From: Datisca glomerata
Taxonomy: Eukaryota; Streptophyta; Magnoliopsida; Cucurbitales; Datiscaceae
NCBI GenBank assembly: GCA_003255025.1
Contig: QANY01003944.1
Location: 122,220 to 186,219, forward strand
Reading direction: 5' to 3'
Length of the DNA: 64,000 bases
The position numbers and the translations under genes are program-made. Below, piece after piece: positions 47,476 through 58,483 of this stretch. The notes under the pieces were generated by a model, which was not told where the DNA came from, did no database searches, and saw nothing but the letters and a program-made list of their open reading frames with translations. Position 1 is the first letter of the stretch. Each line of letters starts with the position of its first letter.

Positions 47476-48810
47476 TGTTTCAGTGTTTAGGGTGATGTAT
47501 GTATGAGCGATATAGTATATGCCAAGTATGCATGGGAATGTAGCAGTTAGTGGTTGGATGGTAAATGACAAGCAACTTTAGGCAGCTGTCGGAAGGTGAC
47601 AAATGCCTTTAAGACTCTGAGGCAGGTGAGAAAATTGAGGAGAGAATAATCTCAGTGTTTGATCTCGGGATTGATGAGAAGTCATCTCCTCAATAATGGT
47701 GCTAGGTACCTCTTTATATAGATGAGGTCGAGTGGGGATCAGAAGCATGTCCCTTTCAACTACATGCAAATCGTGTGTCCAAGCTTAAAATGTGATCACA
47801 TACTAAAAACATGAAACCATGCCTAAAATGTGCCACACCTTAAAACGATATAGCATAGGAAACTACGTCGGGGTTCCCCTATGATAACATGGGAAGTCGT
47901 GCCCAGGGTCCCCCAATGGCAGCATGGGGAGTCACCCTCGAGGTTCCCCCCAGGATGACATAGGGAGCCACCTTCGGGGTTCCACCCGGAGAGGTATGGG
48001 ATGCCGCACCCAGGGTACCCCCTATGGCGGCATAGAGAGCCACCATCGGTGTTCCTCCCGAGGTGGAATGGGGAGCCACCTCTGGCATTCCCCCTAGAGT
48101 GACATAGGAAGCCGTACCAAGGTGGAATGGAGAGCCACCCTCGCGGTTCCCCCCGGGATGGCATTGGGAGCCACCTCTGGGGTTCCCCCCGTGGTGGCAT
48201 GGAGAGCCACCCTCAGGGTTCCCCCCGGGATGGCATTGGGAGCCACCTCCAGGGTCCCCCCATGGTGGCATGGAGAGCCACCCTCGGGGTTCCCCCTGAG
48301 TGGCATGGGGAGTCGCGTCCGGGGTTCCTCCTGTAGCGGCATGGAGAGCCACCCTTGGGATTCTCTTGGGTGGCCCGGGGAGCCACGTTCGGGATTCCCC
48401 TCAGACTAGCATGGGGAGCCACGCCAAGGGTTCTCCTGGGGTGGCATAAAGGAGGCACTTCCAAAAATCGTAAAGTGGCTACATCCTTCAAGGATATCTT
48501 TTCATCTTGGTGTAGCGAACATTGTTCTTATACTACCAGACCACAACCCCCAGATTGTTCCCGGTGAGAAAAGACCTTCGAATTTTTGTCACTAAACTTG
48601 AAGTTGAAGTACCACATTCAATACACAATTTCATATAATGGGATCGCCATCTTTATAAAACAGGAGCACCCCTTACATACTTCATTTTATTAATATCACG
48701 CACCGATCAACGTTATTCCACGTAAGTGCCATATGGACATGTCTTTACACATCACGTGTTCCCTTTGATACGTTACTCTTAACTGCGTGGCTTTCTATTT
48801 TCTATTTCCA
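47476..48810 (-). repeat. 5' LTR of the gypsy element
   Basis: It begins tgtttcagtgtttagg after the primer site and ends near ..ctatttcca. It contains about 16 copies of the 36-bp repeat (about 47,870-48,450) and the downstream block shared with the left LTR. The ribosome-inactivating-protein pseudogene starts about 25 bp beyond its right end. Confidence 0.75.
47870..48450. repeat. 36-bp GC-rich tandem repeats in the right LTR, about 16 copies
   Basis: Same unit as 42,610-42,905, with 'ccccccgggatggcattggg' as a typical start. Overlapping open frames on both strands up to 157 codons (for example 47,879-48,352 minus) are produced by the 12-codon period and should not be read as genes. Confidence 0.9.
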
Positions 48811-48834
48811 ATTTCTAGTGGCATAATTTAATGG

Positions 48835-49480
48835 TGCTAACCCTAACTCAACATTAGATCTTCCTGTACCTACAACTCTCTCAAGGTCAACATAACCACC
48901 ACTGTAAGAAAGATTTACTTGAGATATTCCCTTGAAAAGATTTTTGTCTGTTTATACAGATATGGTATAGGGATGCTCTCATAGTTGTGTTGTTGCACAT
49001 GCAGCCATTTTTATGGTAAGAGAGTGTGATCCAACTACTCGATACAACTTATCTTTCGGGAGTATATTCATGTATTTGCTCATGACATATTTTAAATAGA
49101 TCAATTTTGTTGTGTAAGCTGCATTTGGAATATTATCAAGAAATTAGGCTTTGTTCACACTACGGAAAGCAATCACATAAACGCCAACCACGTCAATGGC
49201 TACCGTGATAGTCATCCTGCCATCATAAGAACTGAGATCCACTGTAGTGAATCTTTGATTTGAAGGCACCGAAGACGTTTTCAATACGGTTATTTCGTAT
49301 AGTTAGGAAGTTCCGATAGCGAGTTCGTTTCGTAAATTGACAATAAAACTATTGTAAGTACGTTCATTGGCACCGTTTAAGGTGAACACAAGGGTGGTTC
49401 CATAAGCACAATGAATGAAGCCAATTAGGATAAAAGAAACAAGGACAACCAACTTTTTATCATAGTTACTGCTTTCATAT
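48835..49480 (-). pseudogene. Ribosome-inactivating protein (rRNA N-glycosylase) pseudogene, 3'-truncated
   Basis: RIPs remove one adenine from 28S rRNA and are made by many plants as secreted defence toxins. The reverse strand shows, in one frame, a hydrophobic signal-peptide-like stretch (about 49,420-49,465). The N-terminal RIP fold follows, with segments corresponding to the first strands and to the first active-site tyrosine (about 49,160-49,190). After a frame change comes the segment around the second active-site tyrosine (about 48,860-48,900). Two in-frame TAA codons interrupt the first part, no in-frame start Met is seen, and the half with the catalytic Glu and Arg is absent. The cut end lies 25 bp from a gypsy LTR. 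It is a dead fragment. Confidence 0.7.
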
Positions 49481-49858
49481 CTTTTCTCCTTGATCGGTAC
49501 TTATGGATTTGATAATCAATTAGCAACTAAACTTCTTCCTTTTATAGCGATGGATGATAAAGCCGCCGCCGGCCAACTTTCTTCAATAGTAGGGCATTGA
49601 ATTAAATGATTCTTTGCAATTTAAATCCTCAATAGTTGACATGGCAATATTGCATATAATTATTTTTTTTTAGAAATTAAATGGATAATAATCATTTTTC
49701 ACTAAAGAAATGAATAATAATAATCGAGCTGAATTCATTATTGTACGCAGGATACTTGTTCCACAAAAATTTATTTTCCACCTAAAAACTTTTTCTAAAT
49801 ATTTAAATATTTAATGTATCACCAAAATTTACTTGTAATTTCCATCTAGCTAGACCAT
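49481..49858. other. AT-rich spacer between RIP pseudogene and hAT
   Basis: It may hold the old promoter of the RIP gene, but no TATA box is certain. Nothing else was seen. Confidence 0.35.
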
Positions 49859-50229
49859 AGTTAGTAAATTTGGGGACGGCAAAAATACGGAGTATTATTC
49901 GGCATGTATAATTCAAGAATTTACTGGTCAAACATTCAGTTAAAATTCGGTCAATAATACGTGATACGTAAAAATTTGGATACGGGTTTTAAACGAGTAT
50001 CATACGTTTTCTTTTCAAAAATTCGGTACCAAAAATACGGTTTTAAAATTTATAAATAAATATTAATATAACAATATATTATGAATATGACAAAAAATAT
50101 GACTCTACAAATTACTTAAACATTTTCATAAACTAAAATATATTGATCAATTAATAGTATTCTATTCATACAAAATATAGTCATTAATCTAAAATGTTCA
50201 ATCCATAAAAACTAATTGAATTAATAAAA

Positions 50230-52353
50230 ACTATCAAATAATGGGATTGTCAGGTGGTAAAGTTTCATCAAAACAAGATTCGTTTGGGGTACGAAGCATC
50301 TCAGACTAGTTGCACAAGCTCATGTCATCTAAAGCAAATGGTTATTCTTCAAAAAAAACATTATGGTTCTTCTTCAAATCCTTCTTCAAATCCTACTTCA
50401 GCAAATGGATTGATCTTAGAAAGATCAATAGGCGTCATATCCAGCACTTCACGATCCTTATACATTGTCATCATCAAAGAGTTCATTCTCATGTACACCA
50501 AATCATCCAACATTGTCGGTTCCAATCTATTTATCTTTTTCGTTTGGGCTGCTTCTCATGCACTCCAATTTATTTCACAAGCTGACAAGCTACACGGTTG
50601 ACTCAAAATTCTAATTGCAATCTTTTGCAATACAGGGAATATTGAACCATTAAGCTGCCACCAAATACCTATAAATACAACTATTTACATTAGGAATGAA
50701 ATCAACATAAAACATATGAAAATCTAATTCAAAACGAAGAAACACTTACGAGGATGACTAGTGTTTATCATAGCAGTGGTTGTACAATTGAACAAGGGCG
50801 GAAACTTTAAACGATATTTAACTAATTTAGTTACCAGCTGATCTCTTTCATCTAAAGAACATAACTGTTGAACAAGATATTCAACCCTTTCTCTAATGTC
50901 AATGTTGTCTTCTTTGTAGTTCTCACTAACCATATAAGCTAGATTAAGAAGTGCAGCAGTAGCATGTACCTTATGGAGAATGTTCTTCTCTTTTCTCTGC
51001 TCAAATATTTTCATCATAAGAGAATAACGAGAATGATCTTTTACACAATATTGATTAAACGCTTCTCGTGCCCTCTCCATAGCATCATATAAATATCCCG
51101 TTGTAGATCCCTCACCATCTACTAATCGAAGAACTCTCACCAGAGGCTCGACAACATTCACATAATCTTTCGCACCTACCCAGAAAGACTCCTTCTAAAT
51201 TATTGAAGTCACTAACTTAGCATGTGCAGTCTTAGTAAAATTCAAACCCCTCCATTCAGAAGTTGCAACCAAAATTCTCAAATTATTTTCACGATCAATT
51301 ATCGATTGAAGCATCAAACATTTCGTTGCAAATCTAGTCTTACACGAAAATTTTGACTCCCTATCATCTGTATATTCCCTCATCAATTGCAATACCATAT
51401 TATGCTTATACATGTAATCTACTATTTTTTTCGCATCATCAATCACACTTTTCACCCATTCAATTTAATTTTAATGATCTTTCAATAACAAACTAATACC
51501 ATGAGCTGCACATTTAGTCCCGTATAATCGAGGATATTTTTCCATCAACATGCAACCAGCAGACTCATAATTTGAGGCATTATCAGTAACAATTTGCACA
51601 ACATGATCAGGGCCAATTTCATTGATGACTGAAGAAAGAATGTTATAAAGATACTCACCAGTCAATCTCTCCTGTGAACATTCAAAAAATCTCAAAAAAA
51701 TAGCACCTAACAATAAGCTAGCGATAACATCAACCCATGATCACCTTCTTATGTATGTCCAAGAATCTGATATAATAGTACAACATGTACTAGTCCATGA
51801 TTATTTTACACATGCAACATAAGTCTCAACATCTGTTCCTGCCTCATGTACTAACTTAGTACGAAGCGTTGAATAACTAGGTACAGTATAACCACAACCA
51901 AAATCACATAAAGCTTTACTCATGTCAAGAAATGACTTGGACTGAATAACATTAAATGCTATGTTGTTCATAATGAAAAACTGAGCAATTTTTTTGTCAA
52001 CATTGCTCCTGTCTTTCTTAGCAGGGAATTCTCGGATTGTGGTTTGAGTCTGATTAGATAGACCCAAAAAGCAAGTGTTCGATCCTTCATTACTTTCATT
52101 AACCGAATCATTTTTTTCTTTTCTTACTAGAACTAGAACTTGAATCTCTAATTAAAAAATACGCTTCAGCTTGAACCTCCTCCGGTACTTTACTACATAT
52201 ATCAATATCACAACCACTAATTCCAGATAAATGAGACTCTACTCTAGAAATCCCTCCAGCAAAATCTCTCTCACAAAATTTGTACTTGAAACGATTATTT
52301 GTCTGCTCAGCGTAATCCCAAAACTTATCTTTTTTCCTCACCATGATAATCAA
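50230..52353 (-). pseudogene. hAT transposase (BED, DUF659, C-terminal dimerisation)
   Basis: From the N-terminus: 52,108-52,353 has a BED zinc finger ('KDKFWDYAEQ', 'FCERDFAGGISRVESHLSG') in which the first zinc Cys position is Tyr ('FKYKFC'). It ends in a basic Lys/Arg run. 51,801-52,067 and 51,471-51,713 carry the DUF659/RNase H-like core ('IVTDNASNYESAGCMLMEKY', 'CAAHGISLLLKD'). 51,195-51,455 and 50,724-51,161 give the following helical domain. Near 50,450-50,640 the dimerisation segment is readable ('WWQLNGSIFPVLQKIAIRI'). At least five frameshifts or stops break it. The enzyme would cut and paste the element. Confidence 0.9.
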
Positions 52354-52379
52354 AATTCAGAAAATCTGAAATAGAATCA

Positions 52380-53130
52380 ATAAAACCTATAAAGAGGACA
52401 GAATTTGAATTGAAAGAAACTCTGAGAAATCCAACTCCAACCAGAACAGAATTAATCAAGTCCAAATCAGTTTACTTTTCAACAATCCAATTCAATTTAG
52501 AGAAGTCACGAGAAGCACAAAATTTTCAACAATCAACCTGAACAAAATTTACCTATCAACTGATTCAACCAGAACAAAATGCATTTATCAACTAATGGAA
52601 TTCAATTAAAACAGTATCGCCTTTTCCAGTTTCAATTCCAAATTTTTGCTGGAGGCCATAGTGAAGAAGAAGGCCTGAGGGACAGGGAAGGGGGTTTCAA
52701 TTCCAAATTCTAAGAAAATAATCAAAATTCAGACTTTGGTTCAAAATTCAAAAACATCGCCAAGCAAGCAGCACCGACCAAGCAGAATGGGAAACAATCA
52801 AAATTCAGACGACCTAGGGCTCAAAGAATTAAACCTCAAATCCAATGTAAAATCAAAAACAAAAAATTTGAAGTGAAGGAGATCAGAGAATTAAACCTGT
52901 AAATCAACGAGAATCTTCGAGCCCTAGGTCGTCTGAGGGGGAGAATCTTCGTCGAAGTCCAGCGACTCCAGCACTGGAATGGAAGAAGTAGGATGCAGGA
53001 GTGCAGGAGCAGAGCAGCGTCGAGCAAGCAGCAGGACGCAGAGAAGCAGGACGTTTCACGAAGGAGCAGAGCAGCAGTGCAGCACCAAGCAGGAGAATGG
53101 GGAAAATGTGTATTTGGCCATTTTAGTATA
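52380..53130 (-). other. hAT 5' leader region
   Basis: It contains repeated 'caaaattc' and 'agcaagcagca' text (52,760-53,090). Open frames here (for example 52,979-53,230 plus) are low-complexity. No separate gene is supported. Confidence 0.45.
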
Positions 53131-53282
53131 CGCGTTTAATACGATTTCTGTATTTAAACACGTATTATACGATCGACTCCAAAAAATATGTATTATTCTG
53201 TATCTTTCAGTAAAAAATGGCAAACGGTAGAAAAACGAGAAACGGCAAAATGACACGTATTAAATGCGTTCTCACAAACTAG

Positions 53283-53600
53283 GAGCTAGGCTCAAGACTA
53301 CATGCAAGCTAGCTAGGAGCCTTCAGGCAGGACACTAAAAAACTTGGGCCATGTGGTCCAAACTAGTAGCTATTTATAACTTTAATATAAAATTAGACAA
53401 TTAGTTTCATAATCATAACAAATAGTCAAATTTTATGGGTCTACTAACCAAAAATATATATTTTTCAATTACACTCATTTACTATCATTTAAAAAAAATT
53501 TAAAAAAATCTGAGAACTCCCATAAACATAAAGAAATCAATTAATTAAAGGTCTCATTTAATGTTATACTTTTTTGAAAATATTCCTAAAATCTCTCCCT
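53283..53600. other. Unassigned AT-rich DNA
   Basis: Nothing recognisable between the hAT end and the microsatellites. Confidence 0.4.
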
Positions 53601-53604
53601 CTTT

Positions 53605-53770
53605 CTCAATATATATATATATATATGTATGTATGTATGCATGTAAATAATATATATAATATGTATATACATACTCATATATTACATATGCATACATATA
53701 TATCTATATGTGTGCGCGTGTGTGTATATTTATATATATCTGTGTGTGTGTGTCTATATATAATGAGAGA
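53605..53770. repeat. AT/TG microsatellite cluster
   Basis: Runs of (at)n, (tgta)n, (tatg)n, (gt)n and (ta)n succeed each other, ending in a gaga run. The open frame 53,574-53,792 is low-complexity translation of these repeats. Confidence 0.9.
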
Positions 53771-53839
53771 GAGGGTGGAGAGAGATTTTTAATGGATAAA
53801 TAGAGACTGAGAAATATTTAATGGAGAGAGATGAAGAGA

Positions 53840-54020
53840 GATATATAATATCTCTTTCAAATATAGATGTACTATTAATATGGAGAGAGAGAATCCGGTT
53901 ATATATATATGGAGAGAGAGAGATAAAGAGGGATATATAATATCTCTTTCAAATATAGATGTACTATTAATATGGAGAGAGAGAATCCGCTTATATATAT
54001 AGAGAGAGAAGAGAGAGATA
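53840..54020. repeat. 92-bp tandem duplication with GA-rich flanks
   Basis: The block containing tatctctttcaaatatagat and ending gagagagagaatccg occurs at about 53,849 and again at 53,941, 92 bp apart, almost without change. Confidence 0.85.
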
Positions 54021-56999
54021 ATTAATAGATATGGGAGATAAAAAATGGATGATTAAATATGTACATAAAAAAAGGGATATTAGTAACTAATTAAATAGGA
54101 AAACTATTAAATTCAATTCAATTTGCTAGATTAATTATTTTTTTAGTAAAGTATTATATTTGATGCTTTTCAAAATGTGTGGACAAAATTGAATTTAGAA
54201 TGAAAACTATTTAGCTATAGTTATAAAAACTATTTTATATACCAAATAAAATAGTCCGTGACATATTAAAATATGAAAGATTTAATGGATGGTTGCTAGT
54301 ACGGTTAACTAAGCATTTTGAATGTATGTGATCTAGATCCGGATCACTGATTTAGATTGACATCTTAGTGAATGTACTTTATAGAATTAGATTAAATAAA
54401 ACAAGAACGATGTGAATTAATATCTTTATTAATTATCGTTTATCATAAAGATTTAATACACATCAATGAGATGATCACATGTAGATCAATCTAAATCTCA
54501 AGTAGTCATGAACTCCTATACATGTCTACTAGATCTTTTAATTCACTCGTTAAAATTTTTTGTGAAATAGGCGAGTAACTTTTATTTTGAAGATTCAGTG
54601 ACATGCATGGATGGAACATGATCTTATAAGATTTGAAATCCAAGTTTTCCTAATGGATCGTATATTAGCTCTCTTACGTGTTAATTCTAAAACTAAATAG
54701 TTATTGGGCTCAAATTTATAATACGATCATAAATTGATCGTTCACTAGTGAATTAATGGTACTAAAGGATCAAGAGAAAATTAAGAGAGTAAAACGGTAA
54801 TTTTAACCAGCTCTAATTTACGAACCGATAATTGGAAGATAAAACTACACGAAGTGATTATATCAATGAATTACACCAGATTACTCTGTAAATATATTAT
54901 GTAATAACTAAGAGTGCAATTTCATATTTATAGTGGAGTAATAATGAAATTAATAAATGAGATTATTTATTTAAAGAGTTTAATTAATCATCTGATTTAT
55001 TGAATCTTAAAATTATGGGTACATAGTCTCCAAGCTATCTCTGTACTACACGGTTTAGGGTGTGAATGTTTCAAGACATAAGAAAAGGACTAGCTTGCAA
55101 AAGGAATTAAGTTTGTGGGACAAATATATAATTATGAAATAATTATGAGTTATTAATTAATTGAGAATTAATTAATTAAATTAATTATTGTAATTTTTGA
55201 AAATTACAATTAATTAACAATATATATCGATTAGTTATGTATTAATCGATGATGAGATGGTATATTTTATTTATGAAATTAAATAATATTAAATTATTAT
55301 GAGATAATAATTTGAATTTGAATTTACTAATATGTTAATTTTGAATTAACTGATAAGTTAGAAGTGTTATCAAATAAGTTAATTTTGAATTAACTGATAT
55401 TTAGATATTTATCTGATTAAATAATAAATTTTAAAAAATTATCATGTGGCATATCAGACTGTCATACGCCAATCACTGATTTTGAATCAGGGGTCGGCGT
55501 AAATCAGTGATTGGCGTGGCACACCGCAATGCCACAAGACACTGTAGTGGCGCGTGGTGCACAGCACAATGTGGCGCCGCCTGGAACTGCCGTGTAGCGC
55601 AGACTATAATGGGTCCTACTGCAGTGGCACTAATCAAATTCAATTAATTTAAAAAGAATAATTAATGAAATTATTTAATTAAGAAAATAGTTTTTCTTAA
55701 TTAAAAAAGATTTTGATCAAATCTTGAAAATTATGTAGAAGGGCCTCCAATGGAGAATGAGTATTTTTTAAAAATATGTATTCTTGAAGCCCGCTTTGTA
55801 ATTTTTTCTAATTTTTCAAATGTTGTAAATTTAAAAATATTTAATAGTCACTTGGTTCATCATTATTTATTTATTTATTTAATATATTTATTTAAATAAA
55901 TAGTTATTGATTTGATTAATAATATGATCATGCATTAGTCGATCGCATGCCATACATGAAACTCTATGTAGTTTTATTTAATCATGCATCTCATTTGTAG
56001 AAACATGATTGATTAAGATTGTTCTATTGTGTTTATATGGATTGTTTTGCGAAATCAATTGCATGTAAATTGTTAAGTTTTAATTAGTTAAACTTGATAA
56101 TCACACCACTTTAAAGACATGCGTTTCGTTGGGCCTTTAGGATAACCGACTTTAATTAAAAGTGTTTTATTAAAGTTAGACGAACGTAACTGGCTAATTA
56201 TTCTAAGTTCACCTAAACTAGTCTTAAATGAACTTAGACTAATTAGATTGGTTTGATAATTATGTCACATGGTTAATGTAACCAGTAATTAATTTAGAAT
56301 TAAAAATTATTTAGCTACAGTTATATTCCATCTTATGAATGAGATCTACCAAGGAATTGAGAATAGTCATCAACATTAACTGATCAAATACAGCGGGTGG
56401 CCAACTTGTTTCCTCTGTTAGAATAAGAGGGCCAATGTAATTAATTGGAATTCATGCAATTTACATCATTAACAATTTATATAAATGCATTTGTTAAAAG
56501 AAAGCTATCATGGCAAGTTGTGGAGCCATGCATATAGCAACGGACCGACTTGCTAGTTATCTCGAGCATAATTAATTGTGCCTATATTTGAGGAAGTGAC
56601 TAGAATTTGATTACATATTCAACAGAAGTTAGAGATTTTAAATCAAATCCGAAATTTATAGGGCCTTGGGATTAAAATAAGAGAAGCTTGCTGAATTTTA
56701 CTAATATAGAAATAGAGTGTTTTCATATGTATACATAATTAGGGTCCGTTAGCTCGACTTGGAATTATAGCTTAAACTTTTAAATTATAATTTATTTAAG
56801 TTTAACATTAATCTATAAGTTAAAGTGTTTAACTCAAACTTATTTTAATTAACTTTAAATTATAACTTATTTTTAAAATATTATTCTCTCATCCTCCCAT
56901 TTATATAGTACTAATGAGGACTGATCATATGGTGGGTGACCAACTTGTTTCTTCTAAGTTAGAATAAGAGGGTCAATGTTATTAAGAAAAGTAATTCTC
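54021..56999. other. Unassigned AT-rich DNA with small repeats
   Basis: No coding region. A pair of about 32-bp direct repeats (54,192-54,224 and 56,291-56,324) flanks 2.07 kb, which may be a solo LTR or other element. A near-palindrome with arms around 'tgtaatttt' lies at 55,180-55,217. A duplicated block of about 64 bp lies at 56,380-56,443 and 56,921-56,985. Confidence 0.5.
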
Positions 57000-57399
57000 C
57001 AAATCGAAGCACCTTTCGAAATATCAAGATGACAAAGTAACAATAAAGGAATTCATCTTTTGTAAAATGTCGAAACTCCAACAATGAAAGATAGAGACAT
57101 TATCAGATATCTAGGAAATCAATTCTCTAAGTTGAAGCAAATTTCAAGAGTTCATGATGATAACTCTCTAACTTGAAGAAATGATAAAAATACAATTATC
57201 AAGAATCTTTGTATTTGTTCTCTTTTGTTAAAAGCTTATAGATAAGATGCAAGTTGTATAAAGATTTGACTAGTTGTCATTTTCTCATAATTTAATCAAA
57301 AGCTACAATTGAAAGTGTATTTTTCTTTAGTGAGAAAGATAGTACAATGTAAAGTGCCTTTTACTTTATTAGGTAAGAATAATGCAAGTTAGTGATGGG

Positions 57400-57480
57400 T
57401 TCCCAGTGATTTTTACTCTCTTTGCATATAAATAGGTTGTCTTCTATCATTTGTAGTTCATAACTTGGTTTTCACTCATT
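57400..57480 (+). promoter_or_regulatory. Putative pararetrovirus 2 promoter
   Basis: gcatataaatagg (57,425-57,437) is a good plant TATA box. It lies after 'agtgatgggttcc' and before a pyrimidine-rich leader ('aaagctctcttttccc'). The later movement-protein remnant supports a viral origin. Confidence 0.4.
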
Positions 57481-57618
57481 ACTCACTTTTGAGAGAAAAA
57501 CTCATTTTGGAGAACAAAGCTCTCTTTTCCCTTTCCCTTCTTTTATAATACTTTCGTCCTATAACATTGATTGGTAAGCAGGAGCACTAATTAATTGTTA
57601 CAAATATTTCTAATATTG

Positions 57619-57621
57619 TAA
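57619..57621. repeat. CACTA target duplication, left copy (TAA)
   Basis: taa directly before CACTACAAG. The same taa follows the other end at 61,561-61,563. Three bases is the normal CACTA duplication. Confidence 0.85.
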
Positions 57622-57866
57622 CACTACAAGAAAAATAGTTTTCCCGGGCGATGGTTATGCCAACCGCCGGCAAAAAAAAACCCGGCAAAACCTTTGGCGG
57701 CAGTTTTAATCACCATTGCCCAATGTTTTCCATGTAGCGGCGATTTTTAGGACATGTTGTGGCAGTGTTAAAACCGTCGCTAAATATTATTTAAAACCCT
57801 TATTTTTCCTTTTCGTCAAAACGCTCGAGAAATGGTTTACATGTAGCGGCGATTTTAATACATTTG

Positions 57867-57888
57867 GCGGCGGTTTTAAAACCGCCGC
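57867..57888. repeat. 22-bp perfect palindrome in CACTA subterminal region
   Basis: Arms GCGGCGG and CCGCCGC surround TTTTAAAA. Related motifs occur many times near both ends of the element and in the CACTA element at 11,045. In En/Spm such subterminal repeats bind the second element protein; that role here is inferred. Confidence 0.85.
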
Positions 57889-58112
57889 TAAAAACCTTTA
57901 AATCCCTAAATTTTTCTTTCACCCAAATTCGCGCGATTTCCCTCTCTCTCTCTCTTTGCAACAGGTGACGCGAACCTCCACAATGATTTTCTACCGCCAG
58001 CTCCTCCATCGTAAGCTCCCTCACCGCGAGCTCCTCCACGATCTACACGTACCATCTCGATGCTTGGAGTTTTAATTTGATCTAATTGCCTTCTTTACGT
58101 CTTATTATACAG

Positions 58113-58483
58113 AGTTATAATTTCCACTTGGAATATTTGGGCTACTATCTTGCTGAGTTAAGTCTATTAGATTACAATTGTCTCAAATTTTTGCCATCTT
58201 TGGTTGTTGCTTCCTCTATTTTTGTTGCAAGATTCATAATCCAGCCAAAGACACATCCTTGGGTAAGACATATTTGGTTTAATCTTTCTATAAGTAGTTT
58301 TAGCTTTCTTTACTGGATGAGATATACTAATGTTTCTACAATTAAGCATAGTACTACTCTGAAAAACATATTGGATATAGTCCTATTGATTTGAAGAATT
58401 GTGTTCTTCTTTCACACGACTTGTATCTTAGCAGATGAGGAGGTTCTTTGCAATCGATAAGAGACAAATACAAGCAGCATAAG
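58113..58483 (+). pseudogene. A-type cyclin gene fragment captured by CACTA (two exons)
   Basis: A-type cyclins activate CDKs in S phase. Exon 1 (58,113-58,262) encodes 'HLEYLGYYLAELSLLDYNC', 'KFLPSLVVASSIFVARF' and ends 'KTHPW', the start of the C-terminal cyclin fold, closest to plant CYCA3 in my judgement. It is preceded by a 3' splice site (..tattatacag) and followed by gtaagaca. An 88-bp intron ends in attaagcatag. Exon 2 (58,352-58,483) encodes 'HIGYSPIDLKNCVLLSHDLY' and 'SLQSIRDKYKQHK', then gtatgac, a further 5' splice site. Exon 2 has a one-base loss near 58,360 and a TGA in place of an Arg codon. The N-terminal cyclin box and last exon are missing. Confidence 0.9.

Larger units (their letters stand above)
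42590..48810 (-). mobile_element. Ty3/gypsy-type element with gag, no pol, many tandem repeats
   Basis: A minus-strand LTR element. The 5' LTR is at the right (47,476-48,810). The 3' LTR is at the left (about 42,590-43,260), lacking roughly its first 400 bp in genomic order. A primer-site-like stretch lies at about 47,446-47,475 and a polypurine tract at 43,261-43,273. Gag is the only domain read (46,063-47,290). The 43.3-46.0-kb section, where pol would be, holds repeats. It is therefore a defective or large-derivative gypsy element. Confidence 0.8.
49859..53280 (-). mobile_element. hAT DNA transposon, decayed
   Basis: A 3.4-kb minus-strand element around a broken hAT transposase. The ends AGTTAGTAAATTTG (left) and AGTTTGTGAGAACG (right, reverse complement) are imperfect terminal inverted repeats. 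The termini share many 'aatacg' and 'acggcaaaa' motifs (49,885-50,040 and 53,130-53,260), the subterminal repeat pattern of hATs. An 8-bp target duplication could not be shown, so the ends may be off by a few bases. Confidence 0.75.

Noticed and set aside
47879..48352. Open frames up to 157 codons encoding Gly/Pro/Ser-rich, collagen-like proteins
   Set aside because: They are translations of the 36-bp tandem repeat. The period is a multiple of three and frames are open on both strands, so they are not evidence of a gene. The same holds for 42,593-43,023.
53574..53792. 72-codon frame with Tyr, Ile and Cys repeats
   Set aside because: Low-complexity translation of an AT/TG microsatellite.
58086..58394. 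A 102-codon frame that could be read as a small cyclin gene
   Set aside because: The Met lies in intron sequence and the frame reads through the intron. The true content is two separate exons of a partial cyclin inside a CACTA element.
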